From Rhinopomastus cyanomelas (lineage: Eukaryota; Chordata; Aves; Bucerotiformes; Rhinopomastidae): a stretch of 64,000 bases of DNA. Below, in pieces: positions 21,857 to 32,600 of this stretch. The stretch covers positions 310,001 to 374,000 of the forward strand of contig VXBP01009037.1 of assembly GCA_013400115.1 (NCBI GenBank), written 5' to 3'. The translations under genes were made by a program, and so were the position numbers. The notes under the pieces are model-generated. The model saw only the letters and a list, made by a program, of their open reading frames with translations. It was not told the DNA's origin and ran no database searches. The number at the start of each line of letters is the position of its first letter. Positions within the stretch are counted from its first letter, which is position 1.

Positions 21857-23473
21857 GAACGTTCACTGGGTACCAGTCCTTCCTGAGCAGAGCCTGCAAG
21901 CTGCTGGAGCCTCCCACGGACAGGGTGTGATGGCAGAGCAGTTTTCCGAAGGCAAAGAACAGCCCTCAGAGGCTCCTTCCGTGCGGAAGCCGAAGGCACC
22001 CTCTCAGATAACGAGTCGGAAGACTCCTACCCAAGGCAGTAATTTTCCCTTTGTTTAGGGGAGGGTTTGTTTTCAAATCCTCTGCACATCTTGCAGCTCT
22101 CAGCTCCCCTCCTCCCTTTCTCCTGCCTTTACGTTCTGTAGGAAGCAGATGAAAGATGCCGTTTTCAGCTCCGCTCTGCTCCGCCTGCCGTTCACCTGTC
22201 ACTCCTCTCTCATCCTCCAGCAATATTTGGACAGTCAGACCCAGAGTGTAGGTTCACAGGGTTTTCCTGGGAGGTTTGCCAGGTGCCTGCCGGAGCAAAG
22301 GGTGGGACACAAGGGTGCTGCTGGTCCTAACAGCAGAGCAGGGCTGCAGGCCACCGCGGCTCTCGACTCCTTTGCCTGCAGCAGCTGGGGCTTCAGCAGG
22401 AAGAGAGGAAGGAGTTTTACCTTCACACACAGATGTTGGACAGGAGGCAAGTGAAAGGCCTTGTTGGTTCGTTTGGGGTTCTCAGTGCTGCTCAGAGCAC
22501 TGTGGACTACTCCTGGTAGGAACTCAGGCCAGGGACAACCAGGTCCTCTGGCCCATTCAGTGATTAGAGGAGCAGTGAGACACACTCTGCTCTGGAGTGG
22601 TCCAGTGCAGGAAAGGGAGACGGAGAGAACTCTGCCTCCTCATGTATCCTGGTCTCCAGGGAAACCAAGATCTGCTCCCGGTTTGAAGTGAGGAAATTTA
22701 ATTAAAAGCAGATTTGACAATAAATTATTCTTCAAGACATCTTGGGATGCAGCTCCACAGCACCAAGGGGGAAGTGACCAAATGAGTTTGCTTGCAAACA
22801 GAGGCTTGATGCTCCATTTCACAGAGGCAGCGGAGCATGTGGCTCTGGGCCCCACCGGGGCTCCCCACTGCTACCAGAGGTTGTCCGGCTGAGCACTGCC
22901 TGATGCAGCTGGGGTGGGCGACAGGCACAGCCTGTCCCCTGAGGAAACCCGGGATTGCAGTGTGCGAGGGCTCACCTTGTACCTAGGGATGTCCCCTGCT
23001 CACCATCTGCCTGGGGGATGCTGCACGTTCGGGCACGGCTCGTTTGTGCAGTGACCAGTGAGAACCCCCATTCCAGCTTTAACTGCCTCACTCGGTCTGG
23101 TCTCTCCTCTCTGTACGAAGCTCCCCGTGGAAGCCCACCACGTCCTGCACAGCGAGGGGATCACAGCAGAGCAGAGGAGCTCCCGCAAACCACGGGGAAC
23201 CTCCGTGCAAGAACGCTCCGCATCTCCGAGCTGAGCCTCCTCCTCGCCGCCGGCTGAGCTCAGCCCCGGAAGCACCCGCGGCCCCTTCGCTGGCCTCCGG
23301 GCGGGAGGAGGCGGAGAAGGGGGCGGTGCCGGTCCCGCCCGGCTCGGCTCCGCCTGGCTCGGCCCCGCACGGCCCCGCCCCGCCCCGCTCCGCTCCCCTC
23401 GCTCGGCCCCGCCGCGCTGCGGCAGCGGCCGCGGGCAGCAGGTCGGGAGGCGGCGGCGGCGCCAGGTGCTGCC

Positions 23474-23512
23474 ATGCGGGCTGAGGACGGCGGCGGGGGC
23501 TGCCGAGGCTGA
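23474..23512 (+). other. Short upstream ORF or frame-broken true N-terminus of STK32C
   Basis: An ATG in good context (GCCATGCGG at 23471-23479) opens a 12-codon frame, MRAEDGGGGCRG, ending in TGA at 23510-23512. It is not in frame with the kinase ATG at 23611. Human STK32C also begins Met-Arg and has a long N-terminal extension before the block homologous to exon 1 here, so this ATG may be the real start separated from the rest by an indel. Otherwise it is a uORF that would damp translation. Confidence 0.4.
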
Positions 23513-23610
23513 TCGCGGCTGCCCGGGGGCTGGCGGGGGCCGTCGGGGCTCGGAGCGGTCGGTCCCGCCTGCGGAGCCACCGGCGCGGGGGATGCCAACC
23601 GCCCGGCCCG

Positions 23611-23695
23611 ATGTTCCACTGGGGCAAGTGGAAGAAGAGGATGGGAGCCAGCGCCTCCTCCTCCAAGAGACCCGTCTTCGACGAGCGGGAGGACG
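23611..23695 (+). CDS. STK32C: STK32C exon 1 (coding part)
   Basis: Twenty-eight codons plus one base, reading MFHWGKWKKRMG and then SSSKRPVFDERED, matching human LFQWSKWKKRMG and RRPVFDDKED. The donor is GTGAGT at 23696. The Met aligns with a Leu inside the human protein, and the codons just upstream (Q-P-P-G-P) still resemble human Q-P-R-P, so translation may begin further upstream. That frame is closed by a TGA at 23482-23484 and has no other ATG, so this start is only the best available. Confidence 0.85.
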
Positions 23696-26600
23696 GTGAG
23701 TACGGACCGTGGTGACCCTGCATCGCCCAGCCCGGGGATGCCCAGCCCGGGGATGCCCATCCCTGTTCCTGGATGCCCAGCCCCGAGCTGCCCAGCCCCG
23801 TCCCGGGGTGCCCAGTCCCGCACCTGTTGAGCCCCGTTCTGCTCGCCTGGTCCCGTCCCATCGGGGGACGTGTGCGGGGAGCCCCGGCAGCGGGAGGCAG
23901 CGGGCAGGGAGGGCTTCGTTTTGCGCTGAAGTTGCAGCACAGTCGCTGGTTTCAGCGAGGGAGGATCGAGTACGGGTGCCCCTCGAACTTGTAGAACTGC
24001 CAGCCATCGCCCACTCTGCTTCGGGAGTTCTCCTCCCGAACGACGAGGGTTTGGTGGGAATCCAGAGTGGAATCCCACAGAATGGAATCCCTCAGCGTGG
24101 AATCCCACAGCTGCGTTAGGGCTTTCCAGGGACACGGAGCCATTTCGCAGGAGCAAAGGAAGGAGCTGTCGCTGTGGGGGGAGCAGACTCGGGACGGGGG
24201 TGCTGGGTGGCTGGAGCGATCCCTTTGTACGGAGCATCCCACGTTGACCCTCGGACACCAGCCCAGCCCCTGGAGAAGCCCCTGGGGACTCGAGGTGCTG
24301 GGATTTTTCACCAGACAGCCCTGAAGCTGGGTAGATGTCTCAGGCTTCCCGGCTCGGTGCTGTTGGTGTGAGCGCTGGCTCTACTGGCAGAGCCGGGCGA
24401 GGGGGCTGGGAGCCTGCGCTGCTGCCGCTGCCAGCCAGAGGGGTGTTAAATGCCCTCAACTTTGGCTGGAGAAGCAGCTCGTTGATGCCCTCAGGTATCG
24501 GCCAGCGATCCCGAGAGGTGCTCTGGACTGTTACCCTGCGTCACTCGCGACCGTAGCCCTGGGCGAGAGCGACCACGCGCTGCTCGGGTGTCCCTGGACA
24601 GAACCCCGCAGCACCTCGTTGTCTCGAGCAGCACGTTCGCGGGAGCAGAGACTTAGCAGGACGGTACTTTCTTGGTGCCGTTTTCATCGCCGCTCGGCGG
24701 CGGCTCCGGTGCTGCTCCGGTGAACTGGGATTCACTGGCAGGCAGGGTTGCCATGGCGATCCCTAAGGCATTCCCATAACTTCCTTACATAAAGCAGCCG
24801 GGTCACGGTTCGGCTCTGCGTGCGGTGTGATGTGGAGCAGTCGCTGCCGGGGACGAGTCACCTGCATTTAGAGAAGGGAGAGAGAAGGAGCAGCTTGGAG
24901 TGTGAGCTCTTACCCTCGGCGGTTCCCAGGGATGGACAGAGTGAGCCTGGCTGCCCAGACCCAGCCCTGGTCCCTTCTAATGAGGACAGGGTGTGTGAGT
25001 GGGAGGTTAATATTTATCCCAGTGAGCAGCAGCACCAGGGCTGGTGTTTTAATCAAACTCCCTGTTCCTGAGGCACAGTTTTCCCTGCCAGGGGTCAGGG
25101 CTTTGCAGAGTTAGAGCCTCTGGTCAAACCGGTGTGGGAGAGGCAGTGTGGGGTTTGCTCTGGGAGTGAAACACCCAGCCCTGGGGGGCTACCCGCTGTT
25201 AACCCCCCTCCCGGTTGGGGACTGTTCTTTCTCTCCCATCTGTGTCTGTCCAGCCCCATCTTCCTGCCGGGATAACCCAGAGGGCTTTTGGTGACAGCCC
25301 TATCCCCATCTCAGAATCACAGAACAGGACGGATGGAAAGATCAGTCCCGTCCGCCTGCCACAGCAGGATCCCCCAGATCCAGTCACAGAGGAACATGGT
25401 CAGGGGGGTTTGAAACTTCTCCAGAGAAGGAGACTCCACAACCCCCCTGGGCAGCCCCTGCCAGGGCTCTGGCACCCTCACCAAGAACAAGGTCCTTCTC
25501 ACACTGATGTGGAACCTCCTCTGCTCCAGCTCACACCCACTGCCCCTTGTCCTGTCACTGGGTGCCCCTGAGCAGAGCCTGGCTCCATCCTCCTGACACC
25601 CACCCTTCACACATTGATCAACATTCATGGGGTCTTGGGCAGGACGGGAACACAGCCATCTTGTTGATGGGTTATGTGGGTTGAGTTCCGAGTCCCTGAC
25701 TCGGGGGTGAGCTCCGTGTTCCTCACTCTGTCCTGTTCATCTGCTCTCAGTCCCCTGTGATCATCTCAGCATCATTTCAGCCCAGGGCAGCTCAGTGCTG
25801 CCTGTTTGGCCAGTGGTTTGGGTGAGGTGCCCTCTACCCTGGTTCTGATCAGATAAACTTACTGGTGGAGGGTCAGGGCAGGGGATTAGCTGCAGGGCTG
25901 GGCTCTCCTAGTGTTGGAGTCTGCTGGAGCAGAGTGGCCCCAGTTCATGGCAGTGAGTCTGTGGTCTGCAAATGCTGTCTGCCGTCGGGAAAAAGGGCCC
26001 CTGTCTGTAGGGGTGATTTAGGGTTGCTCGTTTCTCTCAGCAAGAACCTTCTGAAGGATCCGTGGGCTGGTTTGCCGGCACCGCAGGAGGCGCAGCCTCG
26101 GTGCCTGTTGTGAGCCGCTGGCTGTCCGTGGCCGGGCACAGGGCGCTGGGCTCCCTCAGCGTGGCCATCACAGCGCTTGGGTCAGCAGGAGGTGTTTGGG
26201 GTTGTCTTCCCGGGAACTGGCCCAGCAGGTTTTGCTAACAGCCCTCTCTGTCTGAGGGGAAGTTGCATCTCCTTGGGTCCAGCTGAGGTGTGTGAGCCCA
26301 AACCTTCCAGAGAGTGTTTGGTGGAGCTGCCAGGGCTCAGGGAATGGGGTGGGCAGTAAGAAATGCAGGGCTCTTGGTGCTGCTGGTGTTGCCCACAGCT
26401 GTGCTCATCTGGAGTCTTGTGTCCAGCTCTGGGCCCCTCAGCTCCAGAAGGACACAGAGCTGCTGGAGAGAGCCCAGCACAGAGCCACAGGGGTGATGGA
26501 GGGAGGGGAGCATCTCCCTGCTGAGGAGAGGCTGAGGGAGCTGGGGCTGTGGAGCTGGGAAAGAGGAGCCTGAGGGGTGACCCCATGGATGTTGATCAAT

Positions 26601-29600
26601 ATGTGAAGGGTGGGTGTCAGGAGGATGGAGCCAGGCTCTGCTCAGGGGCACCCAGTGACAGGACAAGGGGCAGTGGGTGGGAGCTGGAGCAGAGGAGGTT
26701 CCACACCAGTGTGAGAAGGACCTTCTTCCCAGTGAGAGTGGCAGAGCCCTGGGAGGGGTTGGCCAGGGGGGCTGTGGAGTCTCCTTCTCTGGAGACATTT
26801 CAAACCCACCTGGACTGTTCCTGTGTGAGTAGATCTAGGGGATCCTGCTGTGGGTGGGGGGTGGGACTGGATGATCTTTTGAGGTCCCTTCCAGTTCCAG
26901 TGCTCTATGTTTCTGTGTGTCATGAGGGGGCAAAGCCGTAGCGTGATGGACCCTCGTGGGCAGCTCTCTCTCAAGAGGGATCTCAGGCCCTTGTGGCTTC
27001 TCCCGAGTCGAGGTGGGTGCTGCACACGCGTGTGTGAGCACACGGGAGGATGAGTGCAGCCGCTCAGCTGAGCTCTCCCTCCCTCTGCTCGCCCCAGCTC
27101 AGCGGTCGGAGGGGTTCCTGCTGTTTGCTGACACCCGTTTACGTTTCCAGCAGATTTGCAGGGGTTGGTGCTGCAGCCCAGTGGCTCTGGTTGGGGTTTC
27201 GTCTGGATCCCTTGTTGCCCAGCCCTGACTACTCCCTCTGCCAGGTAGTGGGTGGCTTCTTGTGAGGGGGTCAGGTGCATCTGCTGCCATCATCCTCCTT
27301 CCATCGCCACCAGCTTTGCGAGACAAGTTGCTGGTTTCACAGCCCCCCCGTTCAGCTCTTTCCCTGGGCCACGCAGATGCTGCTGGGGTGCTCAGGGCTG
27401 TCTGAGGGTCAGGGTCATGGCTGTGGGTGGGTTTGTTTCCCCTGTCACGGGATAATCTGTGATTGAAATCCTTCAGCTCAGCTGACAGCAGGAGGGGGCA
27501 CCCCGCTGGAGTGTGGGGGGCAAAACAAACCGAGTGCAAGGGCAGGAGGCTGTGTGAGCTGAGGGGTGCTGGGCAGGGTCTGCGGTGTTGGGTTTTGGGG
27601 CCGTGGGGTGGCCAGGTGGGTGAGCGTTCCCTCCTCACCGTCTGCTGGCGTGGGGCACCGTGCTGTGTGTGATGCCCCGTGTCTGTCGGGTCAGTGTCTC
27701 CCATGGTCCCCAGGTACCAGGAGATGTGGGTCTGAAACTTGTCGAGGAACCTCTCTGTGGGTGCTGTGAGTTCCCAACCCGGGAGATCCTGTTGTGTGGC
27801 TGTGCTGAGGAAGCTGGGCTGGCAACCGCCCTCAGTTAGGGGCTTTCCTGGCCCCTGCTGGAGGGCTCCGGCTTTAGGGATGTGCTGAGGCCAGGGGGAT
27901 GCTCCTCGCCCTGCTTCCCCACCAGGCTCATCCTCACGGGACCGCGGGAGGCTGGAGATCCTCGGCAGCTGCGGCACAGTGCCCATCCCCATGGAAACGG
28001 GTGCGAAGCTGCAAAAGCTGGGGGAGCGCTCGGAATAATCGCCGGGTTCAGTGCCAGCCGGACCGTGGGTTACCCACCCTCTGCGTCTGCGCCCCGTGCG
28101 TGTGGGGAGTGGGAACTGGAGTCCCTCATCCAGACCACGAGCGGAGATCGAGCTCCTGGCAGCCCTGCCCTCTGCGCAGATCCAGGCCTCCCCACCGGCT
28201 CTCCCTGCCCCTCTCCCAGGCGGCAGGTGCCATCACCCAGTCACCCACCGCAGGGTGCTCCCCACAGCCCTGTGCCTGGGAAACCACAGACCCGCGAGGT
28301 GGTGGCAGAGCCCCAGACCCCGACTCTTCAGGGTCTGGGGCAGATGCTGCTGCTCCGAGCTGCGCGCACGAGTCGCTCAGGCACTGCTGATCAGATGGCA
28401 AGAGAACTCCTCTGCCCGCCTGGCTCTGCCTGGGCTGTGGGCTGGAAGCACAGATGCCTTTCCCTGGTATTTAACAACAAGAGAAAGGAGCCTCTGTGCT
28501 CCCGCGAGCGGGGGGAGGAGGCTGGGATTTCGCTTCAAGTCTGCTTCCCCCCAGTCCCTCCTGCCCCTGCTTTGCTCTGACAGGAGCTCCAGCACCTGCT
28601 GACCCCTCCAGAGCCGCCCCAGAGTGCAGCCCCTCCAGAGCTGGCTCCGAGTGCAGCCCGAGGATGGAGGCTTTGCAGGGTGTTTTAGATCCAGAGGGCT
28701 CAGAGGCTGCGGGCGATGGACGTGTGTGGGGAAGTGGGCAGCGCTTGGGCTGCTGGCCCTGAGGGAAGGCTGACGGAACCCTGCAGCTGTCTGAAAGGGC
28801 ACTGGAGAGACCCTGCTGTGGGCCCTTCTCGCAGGTCACTGGCGACAGAAGCAGAGGGAAGGGCTTCAGGGTCCAAAAGGGGAGGGTCAGACTGGCCATC
28901 AGGAAGAAATTCTTCCCAGAGAGAGGTCAGGGACTGGACTGGGCTGCCCAGGGTGGGGGCTGGTCCCCATCCCTGGATGAGTTTAAAGGTTGCTGAGATG
29001 TGGTGCTGGGGGATCTGGTTTAAGGGTGACCTTGTAGAGCGGAGTTGCTGGTTGGACTCGATGATCTCAGGGGTCTTTTCCAACCTGAGTGATTCTGTGA
29101 TTCTGTGAGATCCTGGTGCTGTAGGTGCCGGCACATGGTGCGGGGTCTCCTGTTCGGTGGTCTGTGTGAGGATCTCTCTTAGCTCAGGTGAGCTCCTGGT
29201 GCCCTCTGACAAACAAAGAACCCAAACAAAGTTCACCACTAAGCACCAGCTGGCATCACTGGTAAAGAACTGGTAAAGAACTGGTGTGTGGTTCTGTCCT
29301 GCGGGGTTAGAGCTAGGCTGGTGGCAGCAGGAGGCTGTCGTACCTCAGCCTCAGATACCCGGGGGAAACACAAAGGGAACAGGGAAACTCAGTGGTAACT
29401 GGGAAGCAACTTTTGTTGGAAATAAACTGTTGGGTGGTTGTGTTGGCTTGGCGCAGGACTGGGGCACTGGCGTGATCTGCAGAGCTGGGGACTGCTGGTT
29501 CCTGCTGGGCATTGGCTGGCATTTTATGGTGGACTCTCCTTCAGGAAGGATTTTATGCCTCTGGAGAGAGGACAGCCTGGGCACAGCACCCAGCCCTGCC

Positions 29601-32600
29601 TGCTTGTGGACAACAGCTGCCTGCACAAGTGTGGGTCAGGCTGCCCAGAGAGGGGCTGGAGCCCCCATCCTGGAGCCCGTAGCAAGGAGCGCTCTGTACC
29701 CTGCTGGCTCCCAAGGCCGGGTGGGGGCTGACAGGCAGGCGCAGAGTGGGAGCCGCAGACAACGGCGCATGTGGGACTGGGCTGTGGGTGCCGCTGGCAG
29801 AGGGGCTCTGTGCCTCACCGGCAGCAGGGCTGCTGCCTGGTCCCGGATAATTGCCCTTTAAAGGCCGGGTGCCGCCTGCGCTGGTGGCAGGGATGATTCA
29901 CCCTTGTCAAGCAGTCCCGTCGCTGCAGAGCCCAGCCTGGCTCCAGATCTGCTCAGAACTCAGCTGCTGCTGCTGCTGCTGCTTGGTGGCTCCTCCAGTA
30001 GAGGCAGTGGCTCGGTTGGACCTTTGGTGCAGGGATGGGATGACAGCCTCTCTGGGCAGGGCAGGTGCTGGGAGCCTTCCCCATCATCCCTGCTTGGCCA
30101 GACTGGCCAGTCACTCCAGCAGTGTCCAGTGCCCTGGGTCTGTCCTTGGTGTGTTTTCATTTCCTTCATACTTGGCTGCCCCTTTGACTGGTAAGAACCA
30201 GTAATAACCAGTCATAGCCACCACCCTGGAAGCCAGTGTGGGCTGTGCTGCTGCTGAGAGCTCAGTGCGGTGGTTTGGGGTCCCCTGTGGCAGGTGGTGC
30301 TTGCTCAGGACCTGGGCCCGTGCTGTGGGAAGAGACATGGATCCAGCCGCTCACACTGGGTGCTAACAGGGATCTGGTGAGCTGGCGTTGGCATGGGGTC
30401 ACACCTGGTGTGCACGTGGGCTTGGCTCGCCCCTCCAACACCAGACTGCTGTCCTGGGCTTTTCGGGGTCACTCGAGAGCCCTGAGGTGCAGGTGCAGCC
30501 GGACAGATGACACAGGGGGTCGTGATGGGCAGGCGGATGTTCACACTGGGGGCAGTGGCAGCGTCCTGCTGCTCCGCTCCGACATCCCGGCGGCTCACGG
30601 GTCTTGGGCTCCTTCCCGAGTCACCGCTGGCAGGCTGGGGGCTGCCGGGAGCTGTGGGTCTCAGCTAGGACACCGTCAGCTCCGGGCTGTGCAGTGCTCC
30701 GCCGTAACGCATTAAGAACCAGCCACGGAAGAAAGGTCTGCGTCAGCTCTGGTCTGGTCTGCAGTGGTCCCGGGGTGAGTGCAGGGTGCCGGGGCACCCG
30801 CAGTCGCTGCTGGTTCTGTCCCACGGGGTGCTGCGGGAGGCTGGGTGCTGCAGCAGGGGGCAGCGAGCAGGGGCTGGACCGGGCGGCGGCGCCGAGCGGG
30901 GCTCGGGGTTGATCCCGGGTGCCTGCAGCGAGCGCGGAGCTTCGTCCACGCAGCCCTCTGCTCCCAGGATCGATGTGTGGAAGTGTTTCGGAAACAGCAG
31001 GTTTCTTCCACCGGAACAATTCGCTTCTGTTTATCTAAACCTTGAGCAGCATCAACAAACAACCGCGGGCTGACTGCCCCCGGAGCTGCTGTGGGAGCAG
31101 GGTCAGGCAGGGCTTCTGTTGCCCGGCTTTGGCTTTTTCTTGGCATCGCCAAGGGGACCCCTGCCTCACCCCCTCCTCTCTGCAGAGCCCTCTGGCCTCC
31201 CCCTCTCGCTGCAGGGGCATTTCTTCGCTGCCGGCTCTGCTCTTACGCTCCCGCCGGGGTTATTCCTGGGTGTAAACCTGTGCGGGTGGAGGGCAGGCAG
31301 CTGGGGGCACTGGGCGAACATGGGTCCCTAGAGCGTGTCCTCAGGAGCCATCAGGGACTCTGGTACCGGCAGCCCGAGGTGGTGTGCCTGTGGTGCGAGG
31401 TGGGGGCTCTCCCGAGGACCATCCCTGGTGCCCACACATGCCCCGGGGTGAGGACTGCACCCCGCGGTGGTACCGCTTTCTCACCACAGAAGGGGGGTGT
31501 CTGCTTTCCCCAGAGAAGTTCCATGTAGTGAAGGGTTCTCTCTGACATCCCCACCTCTCTGGACCCAGGGCTGCTCTCTTCCTGGTGAGTTGGAATCAGT
31601 CTTGAGAGGTTGTGGCCATCCAACCCGTGCTCCTGGTGGCCCAGTCCCCATGGTGCAAAAGTCTGCACTGGCAGAAGACAACAGAGACAGTGACAGACTT
31701 GTGGTTGACCCCAGGGAGCCCCCACGGAGGTCACTGCTCCTGCCTGGGGTCAAGCTCTGCCCCAGCGAAAATCCCTGCAGGTGCTCAGGAGAGTCTGTGG
31801 CTCCTGCTGGCCTCACCCAGCCATCAGCCCCTCCCTCCTGCTCTCTTGGTCCTAATTTTTTTTCACTGCAAAGAAGAGCCTCAGGTGCTGCCAGACTCCT
31901 TGTGGCGCTGGTGGCAGCCTGGCAGGGTGTCCATCCAACCCCGATCCAGCTGTTTGTCAGCGGGGTGCAGATCAGTGGGTGGCAGCTCCCCACAGGCGAT
32001 GGGGCGAGTCCTCTGCTCCAGCAGAAGATATCTGGGGAGTGCCAGCTGCCCGCCAGCCCGCGGGACCAAGATAGGACCGTGCGCCCGGAGCCGCCGCCGG
32101 GCAAACCCCGCCAGCGGCTGCTCTGCTCTCGGGGAGAGCGTCCAGGGTCTGTTTGCTAGTGGTTGTTGCTGTGTGGACAGGGCTGTCACGGGGAGAACTG
32201 TCCGGGCTGGGGATGCAGGAGTTGGCTCCCAGCACGGCGCACACGCTGGAGGGAAGGGAAGAGGACTTCTGGCTTTGGAGGCAGTACCAGAGATTTGTAC
32301 AAATCGCTTGGTGAAGCAGCAGCAGCTCTCTGCGGTGGTTCTGTTAAACCTCTCTGTGGAGGGAGCTCCATCACAGCAGTGAGGTGCTCAGGGTGGTTGG
32401 CAGATTGAGAGAGGTCCTCCTCCCCTCTCTGCTCTGCCCTGCTGAGACCTCAGCTGGAATCTTGTGTCCACTTCTGGGCCCCTCAGTCCCAGAAGGATAC
32501 AGAGCTGCTGGAGAGACCCCAGCACAGAGCCACAGCGGTGATGGATGGAGGGAGGGAGCGGATCCTTCTGTGGCAGGGGACTGGACTGGATGATGTTTCG

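Larger units (their letters stand above)
5765..23200. other. Intergenic region between PWWP2B and STK32C promoters
   Basis: This stretch of 17.4 kb lies between the two divergent genes. In human the gene LRRC27 occupies the equivalent interval. CR1 fragments are listed separately. Largely unique stretches without a recognised gene are 5960-6850, 7235-7975, 8113-10017, 10800-11435, 11586-12185, 13370-13640, 14686-15240, 15420-15770, 16263-16637, 16883-17211, 17399-18130, 18391-19001, 19206-19640, 20206-20555 and 21041-23200. Four of them hold open segments that could be minus-strand exons (listed separately); in the rest I see nothing I can name. Confidence 0.5.
23200..23960. promoter_or_regulatory. 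STK32C: CpG island and putative STK32C promoter
   Basis: A dense CpG island surrounds STK32C exon 1. Upstream of the exon lies a run of GC boxes (CCCCGCCCCGCCCCGC near 23373-23388), typical of Sp1-driven TATA-less promoters. The island is the natural place for a divergent start of the gene expected on the minus strand (LRRC27 in human), although I see no such exon here. Promoter activity is inferred from composition and exon position. Confidence 0.75.

Noticed and set aside
23000..24258. Overlapping minus-strand frames of 257-335 codons over the STK32C exon 1 island
   Set aside because: They are shadows of a CpG island that encodes STK32C exon 1 on the other strand; composition is Arg/Pro/Gly-rich and no minus-strand gene is recognisable.
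27099..27992. 297-codon minus-strand frame in intron 1
   Set aside because: Pro/Ser/Arg/His-rich, no recognisable motif, no splice or poly(A) context; competing frames are open on the other strand.
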